64,000 nt of DNA from Photobacterium alginatilyticum (GCF_009910675.1 NZ_RSEJ01000027.1:40368-104367), one strand, 5' to 3'; numbered from the stretch's first letter, positions 44,063 through 54,961 are shown. The notes: generated by a model from the letters alone, not told the origin. Numbers and translations are program-made.

Positions 44063-45937
44063 CTAGTTGAGAAGTTTGTGGTTGTCCAGATGGTTGAGAA
44101 ACGGTGAGGCTTCCATAAAGCCTGTCAGGCGCGCATTGCTGATGCGGTTGCCCTTGGCATCCCAGAAATCCAGTGTTGGCAGGCCGAGTACATCCATCTC
44201 TTTTAACAACTCGATATCAGCCGGTGAGCTGTTGGTGACGTCAGCTTGCAGCAGGATAAATTGCTGCAGCTTGGGCGCTACGGCCGGATCATGGAAAGTG
44301 TATTTCTCAAACTCCTTGCAGGCGACACACCAGTCGGCATAGAAATCCAGCATCACCGGTTTACCCTGGGCCTTGGCTTCGGCCAGCGCCAGATTCAGAT
44401 CGTCAACGGTGCTGACACGCTCAAATTCAACGGTGACCGGCTCTTGGCTGACTGACGGTGTGTTGCCTCCGGTTAGTGACTGGTACAGCGGCTGGGCAGA
44501 GGCGAACAGGCCGACAATGGCAATCACTGCCAGGGTACTGCTGCGCCACGATACCGCCAGGGTGTTTTTGACATGATACAGCCAGCCGAATGCGGCCAGT
44601 CCCAGCAATGACCACAGGTAAGGAACCAGGTTATGCGGCAGGATCCGCTCTAGCAGGAAGACAGGGACGGCCAGCAGAACAAAGCCGAAGAAGACTTTGA
44701 CATGGTTCATCCAGTTGCCGGCCTTAGGCAGTAGTTTGTTGCCGAACATCGCCGCCAGGATCAGCGGGATCCCCATGCCGATTCCCAGTGCATATAGGGC
44801 GATGGCCCCGGTTAGCAAGTCACCGCTCTGGGCGACATAAATCAGGGCGCCTGACAGCGGGGCGGTGGTGCACGGAGAGCAAACCAGGCCGGAGATAGCC
44901 CCCATCGCAAATACGCCCCCGGTATTGCCGCCGTGCTGTTTGTTGCTCTGGTTGCTGAGCCAGGTCTGGACACTGCTTGGCAGTTGCAGGGTATAGGCCC
45001 CAAACATCGACAGGGCCAGCAGCACAAACATGATACTCAGCCCGATCAGGACATAAGGGTGCTGCAGCGCGGCCTGAAATTGCATACCGGCCGAGGCGAC
45101 CACCAGACCAAGCAGGGTATAGGTCAGTGCCATGCCCTGGACATAGGTAAACGACAGACGGAAGGTTCGTCCGTGGCTGAGCTGTCCGTTCCCCAGCACA
45201 ATCCCGGTCAGGATCGGATACATCGGCAGTACGCACGGGGTAAAGGCCAGACCGATACCCAGAGCCAGAAACACCAGCGGCGTCCACCATTGCTCGGCCA
45301 AATCGCTGGCCAGCCTGTCCTGCTCAGAGGCCGGTACCGGGTTATTGCCAGCAATGTTAGTGCTTACTTTCGCAGTATCATCTGTCGTACTGGTGCGGTT
45401 TACTACCTTGCTGTCTGCCGCAGTGTCAGCGGGGGGGATCGGGGCGGCCCCGGCGGTTACTGCCGATAACGGAACCTGACGGATTTCCGGCGGATAGCAA
45501 AATCCGGCCTTGGCGCAGCCCTGGTAGCGAACGGTCAGTACTGAGTCATTGGAAGCTTTCAGCACCGGTACGCTGACAGTCAGCGGATCGGTATAAATAA
45601 AGACATCCCCGAAGAATTCGTCTCGGTACGGCTGACCGGCGGGAATCTCGACGGTGCCAAGCTCGGCAGTGTCGGAGGTGACCGACAGCTGATGCTGGTA
45701 CAGGTAATAGCCGGGCTTCACTTGCCAGTCGAGGTATACCACCTCGCCTTGCTGGCTGAAGTTGAAAGGAAAGGCCTCGTCGACCGTCACAAACTTGTTG
45801 GTACTGCTGGCGGAAAAGCCCGGTAGGGAAAATTCGGCCCGGACGGGCAGGCTGGCGACACTGGCCAGTAGCGTTCCCGCCAGTGCGACAAGCGCAAGAT
45901 AACGGGAGAATCCGCAATAGTGTTTTAGTTTCATCAT
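44063..45937 (-). CDS. dsbD: Thiol:disulfide interchange protein DsbD
   Basis: DsbD moves reducing power from cytoplasmic thioredoxin to periplasmic DsbC and CcmG. The 624-aa product has a signal peptide, an N-terminal alpha domain with the Cys pair in CAKAGFC, an eight-helix membrane domain with Cys in PCVLPMYPI and SPCTTAP, and a C-terminal thioredoxin-like domain with WCVAC at about residue 533. All six redox cysteines are present. A Ser/Thr-rich linker follows the alpha domain. A 9-bp inverted repeat lies in its leader. Confidence 0.95.
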   Translation of the reverse strand: MMKLKHYCGFSRYLALVALAGTLLASVASLPVRAEFSLPGFSASSTNKFVTVDEAFPFNFSQQGEVVYLDWQVKPGYYLYQHQLSVTSDTAELGTVEIPAGQPYRDEFFGDVFIYTDPLTVSVPVLKASNDSVLTVRYQGCAKAGFCYPPEIRQVPLSAVTAGAAPIPPADTAADSKVVNRTSTTDDTAKVSTNIAGNNPVPASEQDRLASDLAEQWWTPLVFLALGIGLAFTPCVLPMYPILTGIVLGNGQLSHGRTFRLSFTYVQGMALTYTLLGLVVASAGMQFQAALQHPYVLIGLSIMFVLLALSMFGAYTLQLPSSVQTWLSNQSNKQHGGNTGGVFAMGAISGLVCSPCTTAPLSGALIYVAQSGDLLTGAIALYALGIGMGIPLILAAMFGNKLLPKAGNWMNHVKVFFGFVLLAVPVFLLERILPHNLVPYLWSLLGLAAFGWLYHVKNTLAVSWRSSTLAVIAIVGLFASAQPLYQSLTGGNTPSVSQEPVTVEFERVSTVDDLNLALAEAKAQGKPVMLDFYADWCVACKEFEKYTFHDPAVAPKLQQFILLQADVTNSSPADIELLKEMDVLGLPTLDFWDAKGNRISNARLTGFMEASPFLNHLDNHKLLN

Positions 45938-45966
45938 TCAGATCAGACTCGTCTGCAGGGGTTTAT

Positions 45967-46009
45967 ACCCAAACTCACTGTGAATACTGCATGTTGAGGT
46001 AGTTTGGGT
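45967..46009. promoter_or_regulatory. Inverted repeat in the dsbD leader
   Basis: ACCCAAACT and AGTTTGGGT form a perfect 9-bp inverted repeat with a 25-nt spacer, 30-70 nt before dsbD. On the plus strand it is followed by T5, but no plus-strand gene ends here. On the minus strand it could end the LysR-gene transcript or be a leader structure. Confidence 0.4.
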
Positions 46010-46109
46010 TTTTACTATACCCTCTCAGACCGTGTTATTCAGTGTTTGGTTTCATCTACTGCAAAAACAATGGCTTTTAAAATGATGAAAGCGAAAAGAT
46101 GGTAAGCGG

Positions 46110-47024
46110 TTACTTACCTAAAGCGTCACGCATAAAATCGGTAAAGCTGCGTACATGCGCAGGCACATACCCCAGTCGCTGATAGAGCATATAAATCGGG
46201 CGCGGTGGCGAGTACCAGTTATCCATCATGGTTGCCAGCAAGCCCTGTTCGCAGGCATCGGCCACGACATAGTTCGGCAGACAGGCGATACCTAGCCCGT
46301 CAATGGCGGCTTGCTTGATGCTGTTGAGATCCGCGATGGCCATTCTTACCGGCGAGTTTATCCAATAAGTTTCTGTATCGGCGGCACCGTTTCTGTCGGT
46401 AAGTGCCCACTCAAATTCTGGTACGCTGGCCAGGCGGGCGTGCTGATTTAAATCCTGCGGATGCTCCGGGGTTCCCTGGCTGGTCAGGTAATGGGGGGAG
46501 GCGACCAGGATCCGCTGTGACTCGCCGATTTTGGCCGCGGCGAAACTGGAGTCCGGCTGCTGACCGACCCGAAAGACGACATCATATTGCTCCGGGCTGT
46601 AGTCGTGATGCTGGTTTGACAGGTGGTTCAGCGACAGCGTGATGTCCGGGTAGCGGGCCAGAAACTGGTTAAAGAGCGGCATCAGCCGGTAGGTGAGCAG
46701 GCCGACAGGTGCCGAGATCCTAAGTGCCCCGCGCGGATTGGCGTGGCTGCTGTCGTGCAGCTCGTTGGTAGTGGTCTCGAGCTCGTCAATCAGCGGCTGG
46801 CAGCGCTCAACGTAGCTCTGCCCCAACGGCGTCAGGGATACGTTGCGGCTGTCACGGATCACCAGCTGGCTACCCAGGGTGTCTTCCAGCCGTTGTAACC
46901 GTCTGCTAAGGGTGGCCGGGGGAATATCTAGCGCACTGGCTGCAGCTCTGAAACTTCCTTGTTGAGCAATTGCAATCAGAGTGCGCAGGTCGTCTAACTT
47001 CATTCCATTTTTGCATCGCTGCAT
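46110..47024 (-). CDS. LysR-family transcriptional regulator
   Basis: A 304-aa LysR regulator. The N-terminal winged helix-turn-helix (LIAIAQQGSFRAAASALDIP, then PATLSRRLQRLEDTLG) and the C-terminal substrate-binding domain (GALRISAPVGLLTYRLMPLF) are clear and resemble the branch of LysR proteins that often control neighbouring oxidoreductases. ATG 47024 has GAGG upstream at a long spacing; ATG 47003, which starts MKLDDLRTL, is equally possible. Target and inducer cannot be deduced: the gene upstream is dcuA and the one downstream dsbD, both on the same strand. Confidence 0.88.
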   Translation of the reverse strand: MQRCKNGMKLDDLRTLIAIAQQGSFRAAASALDIPPATLSRRLQRLEDTLGSQLVIRDSRNVSLTPLGQSYVERCQPLIDELETTTNELHDSSHANPRGALRISAPVGLLTYRLMPLFNQFLARYPDITLSLNHLSNQHHDYSPEQYDVVFRVGQQPDSSFAAAKIGESQRILVASPHYLTSQGTPEHPQDLNQHARLASVPEFEWALTDRNGAADTETYWINSPVRMAIADLNSIKQAAIDGLGIACLPNYVVADACEQGLLATMMDNWYSPPRPIYMLYQRLGYVPAHVRSFTDFMRDALGK

Positions 47025-47159
47025 AACGCTTTTACCTCTATCGCCTGGCTCGCTCAATCACTACTATTGTCTGGCAGGCTTTCCTGTCTTAAGCCTGATC
47101 TGTAGCAAATTGAGACATGGTTCCGGGTAGATCGTCGGGATTGACGATATAGCCGGGCT

Positions 47160-47217
47160 GAACCAATACGCCGGAATCCGTATTGGTTCGCTGTCTTCGC
47201 CTCGGGATGAGGCGGAG
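47160..47217. repeat. Two adjacent hairpins upstream of the LysR gene
   Basis: GAACCAATACG / CGTATTGGTTC (11 bp perfect, 8-nt loop, 47160-47189) is followed 5 nt later by a second stem CTTCGCCTC / GAGGCGGAG (9 bp with one G-U, loop GGGAT, 47195-47217). Neither has a T-run. They lie between the dcuA terminator and the LysR start and could be a leader structure or a REP-like element. Confidence 0.55.
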
Positions 47218-47249
47218 ACAACAAATCCTTCATTTTATCTTTCTTATTA

Positions 47250-47287
47250 CTCCGATAAAAAGAAAAGGCCACCCGAAGGCAGCCTTT
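47250..47287 (-). terminator. Terminator after dcuA
   Basis: On the minus strand a 10-bp stem (AAAGGCTGCC / GGTGGCCTTT, two G-U pairs) with a TTCG tetraloop is followed by TCTTTTTAT, 25 nt after the dcuA stop. Confidence 0.88.
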
Positions 47288-47311
47288 GTCATTTATCTTC
47301 AGTCGATGCTG

Positions 47312-48613
47312 TTACAGGAAGATACCGCCAACAGCAAAGCCCAGCGCGACAGAGGTCGTGATTGTTACCACACCCGGAATAAAGAACGGGTGGTTGAATA
47401 CCAGGTTACCGATACGGGTTGAACCTGTGTCATCCATCTCAACGGCGGCAAGCAGGGTTGGGTAAGTAGGCAGTACGAACAGCGCACTTACTGCTGCGAA
47501 TGAAGCGATAGCCGTTAGCGGTGCGACACCGATAGCCAGTGCGGCAGGCATTAGCGCAGTAGTCGTTGCCCCCTGAGAGTAAAGCAGCATAGAAGCAAAG
47601 AACAGAGTTACGGCTAGCATCCAAGGGTACTGCTCCAGGATTTCACCCGCCAGTTCTTTGATTTCAGTGATATGGCCAGAAACGAACGTATCACCCAGCC
47701 ATGCCACACCCAGTACGCACACACAAGCACTCATACCAGACTTGAACGTTGCTGCATTGGCAATCTTAGAGGCATCAATCTTGGTGATAGTGACGATAGC
47801 CATAGCCGCTGTCAGCATGAATACCATGATAGCGTCGTTACGGCCAAGTGCAGGATCTTCAATCAGACCAACAGCATTGGAAATCATGGTTGCGTAGGCA
47901 ACAACCGCGACGATAGCGGCAATAAAGATGTAAGTTGCAGGCTTCGCTGTCGGCAGGATTTCACGCTTGGTCGCGCCCTGGATTTTGATCAGGCCCTTCG
48001 CCAGACGGTCTTTATAGATAGCATCGTCTTTCAGCTCACAGCCCAGGAAGTTAGATACAAACGCACCGGCCATACAAGCGACAAACGTAGTTGGAATACA
48101 AACGGCCAGTAGCGTCAGGTAGCCTACTCCCAGCGGTTCAAGAATGCCTGAGAAGAAAACAACCGCTGCAGAGATAGGCGATGCGGTGATTGCAATTTGT
48201 GAAGCCACAACTGCAATAGAAAGCGGGCGAGAAGGGCGGACGCCTTGCTCTTTGGCAACTTCCGCAATAACCGGCAGGGTAGAGAACGCGGTATGACCGG
48301 TACCTGCTAGCAATGTCATGAAGTAAGTGACCATCGGCGCATAGAAAGTGATGCGCTTAGGATTTTTTCGAAGAAATTTTTCAGCAAGATCAACCAGCCA
48401 GTCCATACCACCGGCAACCTGCATCGCGGCAATGGCAGTAATTACTGACATGATGATCAGGATAACGTCTACAGGAATATTACCTGCATCGACACCCAAA
48501 AGAAGAGAAAGTACCAATACGCCGGCACCGCCAGCAAAACCAATACCAATACCGCCGATACGTGCGCCTAAATAGATAAACGCAAGAACGACAAAGAGTT
48601 CTACACCAATCAT
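47312..48613 (-). CDS. dcuA: Anaerobic C4-dicarboxylate exchanger DcuA
   Basis: Dcu carriers exchange fumarate, malate or aspartate for succinate during anaerobic growth. The 433-aa product has about 10-12 membrane helices. The N-terminus (YLGARIGGIGIGFAGGAGVL, then GNIPVDVILIIMSVITAIAA and MQVAGGMDWLV) follows the DcuA subgroup rather than DcuB. It is 111 nt downstream of aspA, the classical aspA-dcuA order; a terminator-like hairpin in between would reduce but not exclude read-through. Confidence 0.9.
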   Translation of the reverse strand: MIGVELFVVLAFIYLGARIGGIGIGFAGGAGVLVLSLLLGVDAGNIPVDVILIIMSVITAIAAMQVAGGMDWLVDLAEKFLRKNPKRITFYAPMVTYFMTLLAGTGHTAFSTLPVIAEVAKEQGVRPSRPLSIAVVASQIAITASPISAAVVFFSGILEPLGVGYLTLLAVCIPTTFVACMAGAFVSNFLGCELKDDAIYKDRLAKGLIKIQGATKREILPTAKPATYIFIAAIVAVVAYATMISNAVGLIEDPALGRNDAIMVFMLTAAMAIVTITKIDASKIANAATFKSGMSACVCVLGVAWLGDTFVSGHITEIKELAGEILEQYPWMLAVTLFFASMLLYSQGATTTALMPAALAIGVAPLTAIASFAAVSALFVLPTYPTLLAAVEMDDTGSTRIGNLVFNHPFFIPGVVTITTSVALGFAVGGIFL

Positions 48614-48664
48614 GAGATTGTCCTGTCTTTAAAGTTAAAAAATATAAAAGGGGGAAATCTGTAG

Positions 48665-48700
48665 CAAAAAAATGGCGGACTCTCATCCTGACAATCCGCC
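48665..48700 (-). terminator. Terminator/attenuator between aspA and dcuA
   Basis: On the minus strand GGCGGA and TCCGCC form a stem with a 15-nt loop followed by ATTTTTTT. It lies 25 nt after aspA and can set the aspA to dcuA expression ratio. Confidence 0.7.
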
Positions 48701-48724
48701 GGGTTTTATCGCGTTTGCGCTTTA

Positions 48725-50185
48725 TTAGTTGTAGCGCTTCGCTTTATATTCTGGGTGCATCAGGTTCTGAACTGAGAAGATGTCATCTAGCTGAGCTTCA
48801 GTCAGCAGACCACGCTCTAGGACAACATCACGGACGCTCTTGCCTGTTTCAGCACAGATCTTACCGACGATGTCACCTTCGTGGTGGCCGATGAACGGGT
48901 TCAGGTACGTTACGATACCGATAGAGTTGAACACGAAGCTTTCACATACTTCTTTGTTCACAGTGATACCGTCGATACACTTGTCGCGTAGGTTGATAGA
49001 GGCATTTTTCAGCAGGTCGATAGACTCGAACAGTGCCTGGCCGATCACTGGCTCCATTACGTTCAGCTGAAGCTGACCGGCTTCCGCTGCGAAAGTAATG
49101 GTGGTGTCGTTACCAATCACTTTGAAGCAAACCTGGTTAACTACTTCTGGGATCACCGGGTTAACTTTCGCTGGCATGATAGAAGAACCTGCCTGCATTT
49201 CAGGAAGGTTTAGCTCGTTAAGACCTGAACGAGGACCAGAAGACAGCAGACGCAGGTCGTTACAGATCTTAGATAGCTTAACGGCTGTACGCTTCAGCGC
49301 GCCGTGAACCATAACATATGCGCCACAGTCAGACGTTGCTTCAATCAGGTCTTCTGCTGGTGTGCATGGCAGACCAGTGACTTCAGCCAGACGCTGAACG
49401 GCGAGTTCCTGGTAGCCTGTTGCTGCGTTCAGACCGGTACCGATTGCCGTTGCACCCAGGTTAACTTCCAGTAGAAGCTGGGCGGTGTGGCGAAGGTTTT
49501 TAATTTCTTCTTTGATCAGTACGCCGAATGCGTGGAATTCCTGACCGACAGTCATTGGGACGGCGTCTTGCAGCTGGGTACGGCCCATTTTCAGTACGTC
49601 AGCGAATTCTTTGTCTTTCGCGTCAAACGCACCTTTCAGGTACTCCAGTGCTTCAACCATGTTCATGATGCTGTTGTATACAGCGACACGGAAGCCTGTT
49701 GGGTAGGCACAGTTAGTTGACTGGCTCTTATTGACGTGGTCGTTAGGGTTAACGATGTCATACTCACCTTTTTCTTTGCCCATTAGCTCAAGAGCAAGGT
49801 TTGCAATCACTTCGTTGGCGTTCATGTTAACTGAAGTACCGGCACCGCCCTGGTAAACGTCAGACGGGAACTGATCCATGCACTTTCCTGTTTCAAGGAT
49901 CTCGTCACACGCTTTAACGATGTACTCGCCAACATCAGAAGGGATAACACCCAGCTCTTTGTTCGCCATTGCAGCGGCTTTCTTGGTGAAAACCATACCG
50001 CGAACAAACTCTGGTACGTCAGAAATAGTCGTTTTGGAAATGTTGAAGTTTTCAACAGCACGAAGAGTGTGAATACCCCAGTATGCGTCAGCTGGGACGT
50101 GGCGATCGCCAAGAAGATCTTCTTCGATGCGGGTTGCAACGTTTAGAGTTGCTTCATTTTTTTCTAGATCAATCATCTGAGACAT
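48725..50185 (-). CDS. aspA: Aspartate ammonia-lyase AspA
   Basis: AspA converts L-aspartate to fumarate and ammonia, feeding fumarate respiration. The 486-aa product has the fumarase/aspartase signature GSSIMPAKVNPVIPE near residue 325, including the catalytic Ser, and typical N-terminal TRIEEDLLGDRHVPADAYWG. Length is a little above the 478 aa of E. coli. DcuA follows, and fumarate reductase (frdD) is at the right end of the window. Two CRP-like sites lie upstream. Confidence 0.96.
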   Translation of the reverse strand: MSQMIDLEKNEATLNVATRIEEDLLGDRHVPADAYWGIHTLRAVENFNISKTTISDVPEFVRGMVFTKKAAAMANKELGVIPSDVGEYIVKACDEILETGKCMDQFPSDVYQGGAGTSVNMNANEVIANLALELMGKEKGEYDIVNPNDHVNKSQSTNCAYPTGFRVAVYNSIMNMVEALEYLKGAFDAKDKEFADVLKMGRTQLQDAVPMTVGQEFHAFGVLIKEEIKNLRHTAQLLLEVNLGATAIGTGLNAATGYQELAVQRLAEVTGLPCTPAEDLIEATSDCGAYVMVHGALKRTAVKLSKICNDLRLLSSGPRSGLNELNLPEMQAGSSIMPAKVNPVIPEVVNQVCFKVIGNDTTITFAAEAGQLQLNVMEPVIGQALFESIDLLKNASINLRDKCIDGITVNKEVCESFVFNSIGIVTYLNPFIGHHEGDIVGKICAETGKSVRDVVLERGLLTEAQLDDIFSVQNLMHPEYKAKRYN

Positions 50186-50307
50186 AGTGTAGCCTTAGTG
50201 GAATCTGCTAATGAAATTCAATTATTGAGCCAATTCTGAATGATTAGAATCCGTTCCGCAGAGATTTTGGCTAGATGATCGTACCTGACACCTATTGTCT
50301 GAAGCCG

Positions 50308-50352
50308 ATAATACTCCCCTTTAGTGGTAAAAACATAATCCAGATCACTTTT
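50308..50352 (-). promoter_or_regulatory. aspA promoter with class II CRP-like site
   Basis: On the minus strand a 22-bp CRP-like site (left half GTGAT perfect, 50331-50352) is centred about 41 nt before the start point predicted from the -10 TATTAT at 50308-50313. That is the class II activation geometry. Confidence 0.55.
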
Positions 50353-50379
50353 TTAATCTGGCTGAAAACATTTGCACAA

Positions 50380-50401
50380 AAACACGATCTACATCACATT
50401 T
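50380..50401 (-). promoter_or_regulatory. Second CRP-like site upstream of aspA
   Basis: On the minus strand AAATGTGAT-GTAG-ATC, followed by GTGTTT, fits the 22-bp CRP consensus well (left half perfect). It is centred 49 nt upstream of the first site, about -90 from the predicted start. Confidence 0.6.
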
Positions 50402-50641
50402 AGTGTTAACAGCTCGCCGGTGATTTATGTCGACTAATGAGCAAATATGACAAAATGTGAAGGTTCTGTTTTGCGTAGTCAGCGTGGGTTCAGGCAGTGA
50501 CTTCTGGTACACTCTAGAGGTTGAAAAAGGGCTATTTGTTCCCGATATTATAAGATAGAACCTGGCGTGATGACTCCGGATGATTTCATCCGTGTCGCGT
50601 ATACCCGTTTATCACAGACCGCAACCGCAAAGAGGTGAGTC

Positions 50642-51175
50642 GTGTTTCCTGTTTTACTATTTCTGTTTATTGTTGTTCCGATTATTGAGATCGCCCTGTT
50701 TGTTCAGCTAGGGGGATTTCTGGGCCTATGGCCAACGATTGCACTGGTGTTGGTAACGGCGGTTGTCGGGGCATCGCTCGTACGGAGCCAGGGGATAGCC
50801 ACCCTTATGTCGGTGCAAAGCCGCCTGCAGCAAGGCGAGTTGCCGGCTCAACAAATTGTCGAAGGGGTGATGCTGGCTGTTGCCGGGGTACTGTTGCTGA
50901 CACCGGGCTTTATGACTGATGCACTGGGGATGCTGGTATTGCTTCCGGCACCGCGTGCAATGCTGGCCAAGCAGCTGATGAGTCGGGTGAAGGTCCAGAA
51001 CATGGGCTCGGGCTTTAGTGCCGGTTTCGGTGGCGGTCAGGGCTTCAGCGGCCAGGGGCCGTTTGACCACCGTTCGGACTCATTCAATCAGCGTCCGTCA
51101 GATGGTGATGTGTTCGATGGTGAGTATGAGCGTAAAGATGAAGACAAGGACAACAATGATCGCCGGCTGCCTTAA
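50642..51175 (+). CDS. fxsA: FxsA family membrane protein
   Basis: FxsA is a cytoplasmic membrane protein whose overproduction relieves phage T7 exclusion by F plasmid in E. coli; its normal role is unclear. The 177-aa product has an N-terminal membrane pair (LLFLFIVVPIIEIALFVQLG, then WPTIALVLVTAVVGASLVRS), the family segment LPAQQIVEGVMLAVAGVLLL..PGF.TD and a Gly-rich then acidic tail. GTG 50642 has GAGG 7 nt upstream. Confidence 0.9.
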   Translation: MFPVLLFLFIVVPIIEIALFVQLGGFLGLWPTIALVLVTAVVGASLVRSQGIATLMSVQSRLQQGELPAQQIVEGVMLAVAGVLLLTPGFMTDALGMLVLLPAPRAMLAKQLMSRVKVQNMGSGFSAGFGGGQGFSGQGPFDHRSDSFNQRPSDGDVFDGEYERKDEDKDNNDRRLP

Positions 51176-51213
51176 ATAGTCGCGGCAAGCATTGTGCAAC
51201 AATGTGAATGTAG

Positions 51214-51240
51214 AAAGGCAGCCGAATGGCTGCCTTTTTG
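51214..51240 (+). terminator. Terminator after fxsA
   Basis: A perfect 10-bp stem (AAAGGCAGCC / GGCTGCCTTT) with a GAAT loop is followed by TT. It lies between the convergent fxsA and the MATE gene. Confidence 0.88.
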
Positions 51241-51282
51241 TTAATGCTGTTCATATTTATTGTCGGCCCAAAGGTGTGATCT

Positions 51283-52650
51283 TTAGCTTGGATTGGCCAG
51301 ACTGCTGTACATGTGCCGCCGCATTTTGACCGCGTACAGGTATGCCCCGATACCGCTCAGCAAGTTGGCGATGGCAATGCCGACAAATAACCCTTCGGTG
51401 CCGTTGATCCAACTGCCCAGCCATGCCGCCGGCAGCAAGAAGGCAAACAGCCGCAGCAGATTCCACACCAGGGCATGGACGGATTTGTGCATAGCGTTGA
51501 GAGCGCTGATGAGCAGCATGCACACGGCCTGCATGCCGTAGCTGATCGGGACCACAATCAAGTAGTGCCAGAGTTGTTCCTGAACGGCGCTGTCCTGACT
51601 GAACAATGCAGATAACGGCCAACTGAGCGGTACCATCATGATGAATATCAGCAGTTGGAACAGAATGGCAAAGCGCATCGCGGTAAACATTGCCTTGAAG
51701 GCACGTTGCGGGTTGTTGGCGCCTAGGTTCTGGGCCATGAACGGCATTAGTGCCGAGCCCAGCGCCATCATCACGAGCACCAGCAGGGATTCGATTCGCA
51801 TCGCGGCGCCGTAGGCGGCCACCGAGGTGGTGCCCTGATAGGCAAGCAGCGACATTAATATGGCTCCGGACAGGGGAGTCAGGGCATTGGACAGGGCTGC
51901 CGGGGTGCCGACCTGCATGATTTGCTGCCAGTCCCTGCCGAGCAACCTCAGCTGCGGCATCGCCAGCAGTTTTTCTCTCTTGATTAAAATATAGAGGGAG
52001 CAGATCAGGGCGAAGGCCCAGCTGATCCCGCTGGCTATCGCCGCACCTCTTACGCCCAGTTCGGGAAACGGACCATAGCCAAAGATCAGTAAAGGATCGA
52101 GTACACCGTTGATCACACCGGCCAGCATCATGATCTTGGCCGGTGTCTTGGCGTCACCGGTGGCCCGGATGGCACTGTTGCCCGCCATCGGTATGACCAG
52201 CAACGGAATAGCCAGATACCAGATATCCATATATTGCTTGATGATTGGCAATAGCTCCGGTGATGCACCGATGAGCGAAAATAAGGGTTCGAGGGTCAGC
52301 AGGCCTATACTGGATGCTGTGATCATCAAAAGTACGGCCAACAACAGGCCGTGGCTGGCGAACCGGGCGGCAGTGTGATTGTCGCCGCTGCCCAGTAGGC
52401 GTCCTACCCGGGTTGAGATCCCGACACTGACGCCCATGGTGATACAGTTGAGGGCAAAGGTGACCGGAAAGGTAAAGCTGACCGCGGCCAGTGCCTCGGT
52501 GCCCAGCAGCGAGATAAAGAAGGTGTCGACCAGGTTAAACAGCAAGATCGCAACCATCCCGAATACCATCGGAACGGTTAACCGGCGCAGGACGATAGGA
52601 ATGGGCGCTGATAAAAGCCCATGTTTGTCTGCTTTTCTTTCTGTTGCCAT
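51283..52650 (-). CDS. MATE family efflux transporter
   Basis: A 455-aa inner-membrane exporter with about 12 helices, of the multidrug and toxin extrusion family. N-terminal PIPIVLRRLTVPMVFGMVAI and VDTFFISLLGTEALAAVSFT are characteristic, and the second half repeats the pattern. ATG 52650 starts MATERKADKHG; the frame extends 19 codons further with no support. It looks closest to DinF/VmrA-like members, but the substrate cannot be read from sequence. It is monocistronic. Confidence 0.9.
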   Translation of the reverse strand: MATERKADKHGLLSAPIPIVLRRLTVPMVFGMVAILLFNLVDTFFISLLGTEALAAVSFTFPVTFALNCITMGVSVGISTRVGRLLGSGDNHTAARFASHGLLLAVLLMITASSIGLLTLEPLFSLIGASPELLPIIKQYMDIWYLAIPLLVIPMAGNSAIRATGDAKTPAKIMMLAGVINGVLDPLLIFGYGPFPELGVRGAAIASGISWAFALICSLYILIKREKLLAMPQLRLLGRDWQQIMQVGTPAALSNALTPLSGAILMSLLAYQGTTSVAAYGAAMRIESLLVLVMMALGSALMPFMAQNLGANNPQRAFKAMFTAMRFAILFQLLIFIMMVPLSWPLSALFSQDSAVQEQLWHYLIVVPISYGMQAVCMLLISALNAMHKSVHALVWNLLRLFAFLLPAAWLGSWINGTEGLFVGIAIANLLSGIGAYLYAVKMRRHMYSSLANPS

Positions 52651-52747
52651 AGCTGTCTCATTATCGGGATGCCCGCCTACCCTAAAGCAAAGAGTGTGAT
52701 CGGGCAAAAAGTCTGTGAGAATTTTTCTAAAAAAATAGCGTCGGGGG

Positions 52748-52775
52748 CTTGGGATCCAGAAAAACGTCCCAACAT
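52748..52775 (+). promoter_or_regulatory. Sigma-32-like heat-shock promoter of groES-groEL
   Basis: CTTGGGA (52748-52754) and CCCAACAT (52768-52775) are 13 nt apart, close to the sigma-32 pattern CTTGAAA-N13-CCCCAT. The start point would be about 80 nt before groES. Confidence 0.55.
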
Positions 52776-52859
52776 GTTTAGTTATCAGAAAAAGTTAGTG
52801 TGAAACCATGCTAGCTTTATTAATCGTATGGATATTACCAAAATCAGGAGAGACGACCG

Positions 52860-53150
52860 ATGAACATTCGTCCTTTACATGACCGAGTTATCGTTGAGCG
52901 CCAAGAAGTTGAATCAAAATCTGCCGGCGGCATCGTTCTAACTGGTTCTGCAGCTGAAAAATCTACTCGCGGTACAGTACTGGCAGTAGGCAAAGGCCGC
53001 ATCCTAGAAAACGGCACGGTACAGCCGCTGGACGTTAAAGTTGGTGATACTGTGATCTTTGCTGAAGGCTACGGCACGAAGTCTGAGAAGATCGACGGTA
53101 AAGAAGTCCTGATCATGTCTGAAAATGACATCATGGCAATCGTTGAATAA
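52860..53150 (+). CDS. groES: Co-chaperonin GroES
   Basis: GroES is the heptameric lid of the GroEL folding chamber. The 96-aa product has the N-terminal MNIRPLHDRVIVERQEVESK and mobile-loop region (KSAGGIVLTGSAAEKSTRGT) of GroES. AGGAGAG lies upstream of the ATG. It is 41 nt before groEL in the standard operon. Codon use is that of a highly expressed gene. Confidence 0.97.
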   Translation: MNIRPLHDRVIVERQEVESKSAGGIVLTGSAAEKSTRGTVLAVGKGRILENGTVQPLDVKVGDTVIFAEGYGTKSEKIDGKEVLIMSENDIMAIVE

Positions 53151-53191
53151 TCCGATCACTACGAATAAAGAATTAAGAAAGGAAGAAAGAC

Positions 53192-54838
<1,647 letters not shown>

Positions 54839-54961
54839 TCGAACTTATCACCTCTTAGCTAGTTAGCCCAATAGCGGTGTCGGAAGTGCTCATTTACTAG
54901 CGTAAACTGCGCGCTTCCTCCTTGCTCTTGAACTACCTAGCGTTGAGTTGAAAAATTCTTG

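Larger units (their letters stand above)
50186..50641. other. Divergent intergenic region of aspA and fxsA
   Basis: About 455 bp without a gene. It holds a -10 element (TATTAT on the minus strand, 50308-50313) and two CRP-like sites for aspA. Near fxsA there is a short inverted repeat CGGATGA / TCATCCG (50577-50592) of unknown use. Confidence 0.6.

Noticed and set aside
51190..51204. Short palindrome CATTGT-GCA-ACAATG after fxsA
   Set aside because: Six-base arms are expected by chance and the real terminator follows immediately.
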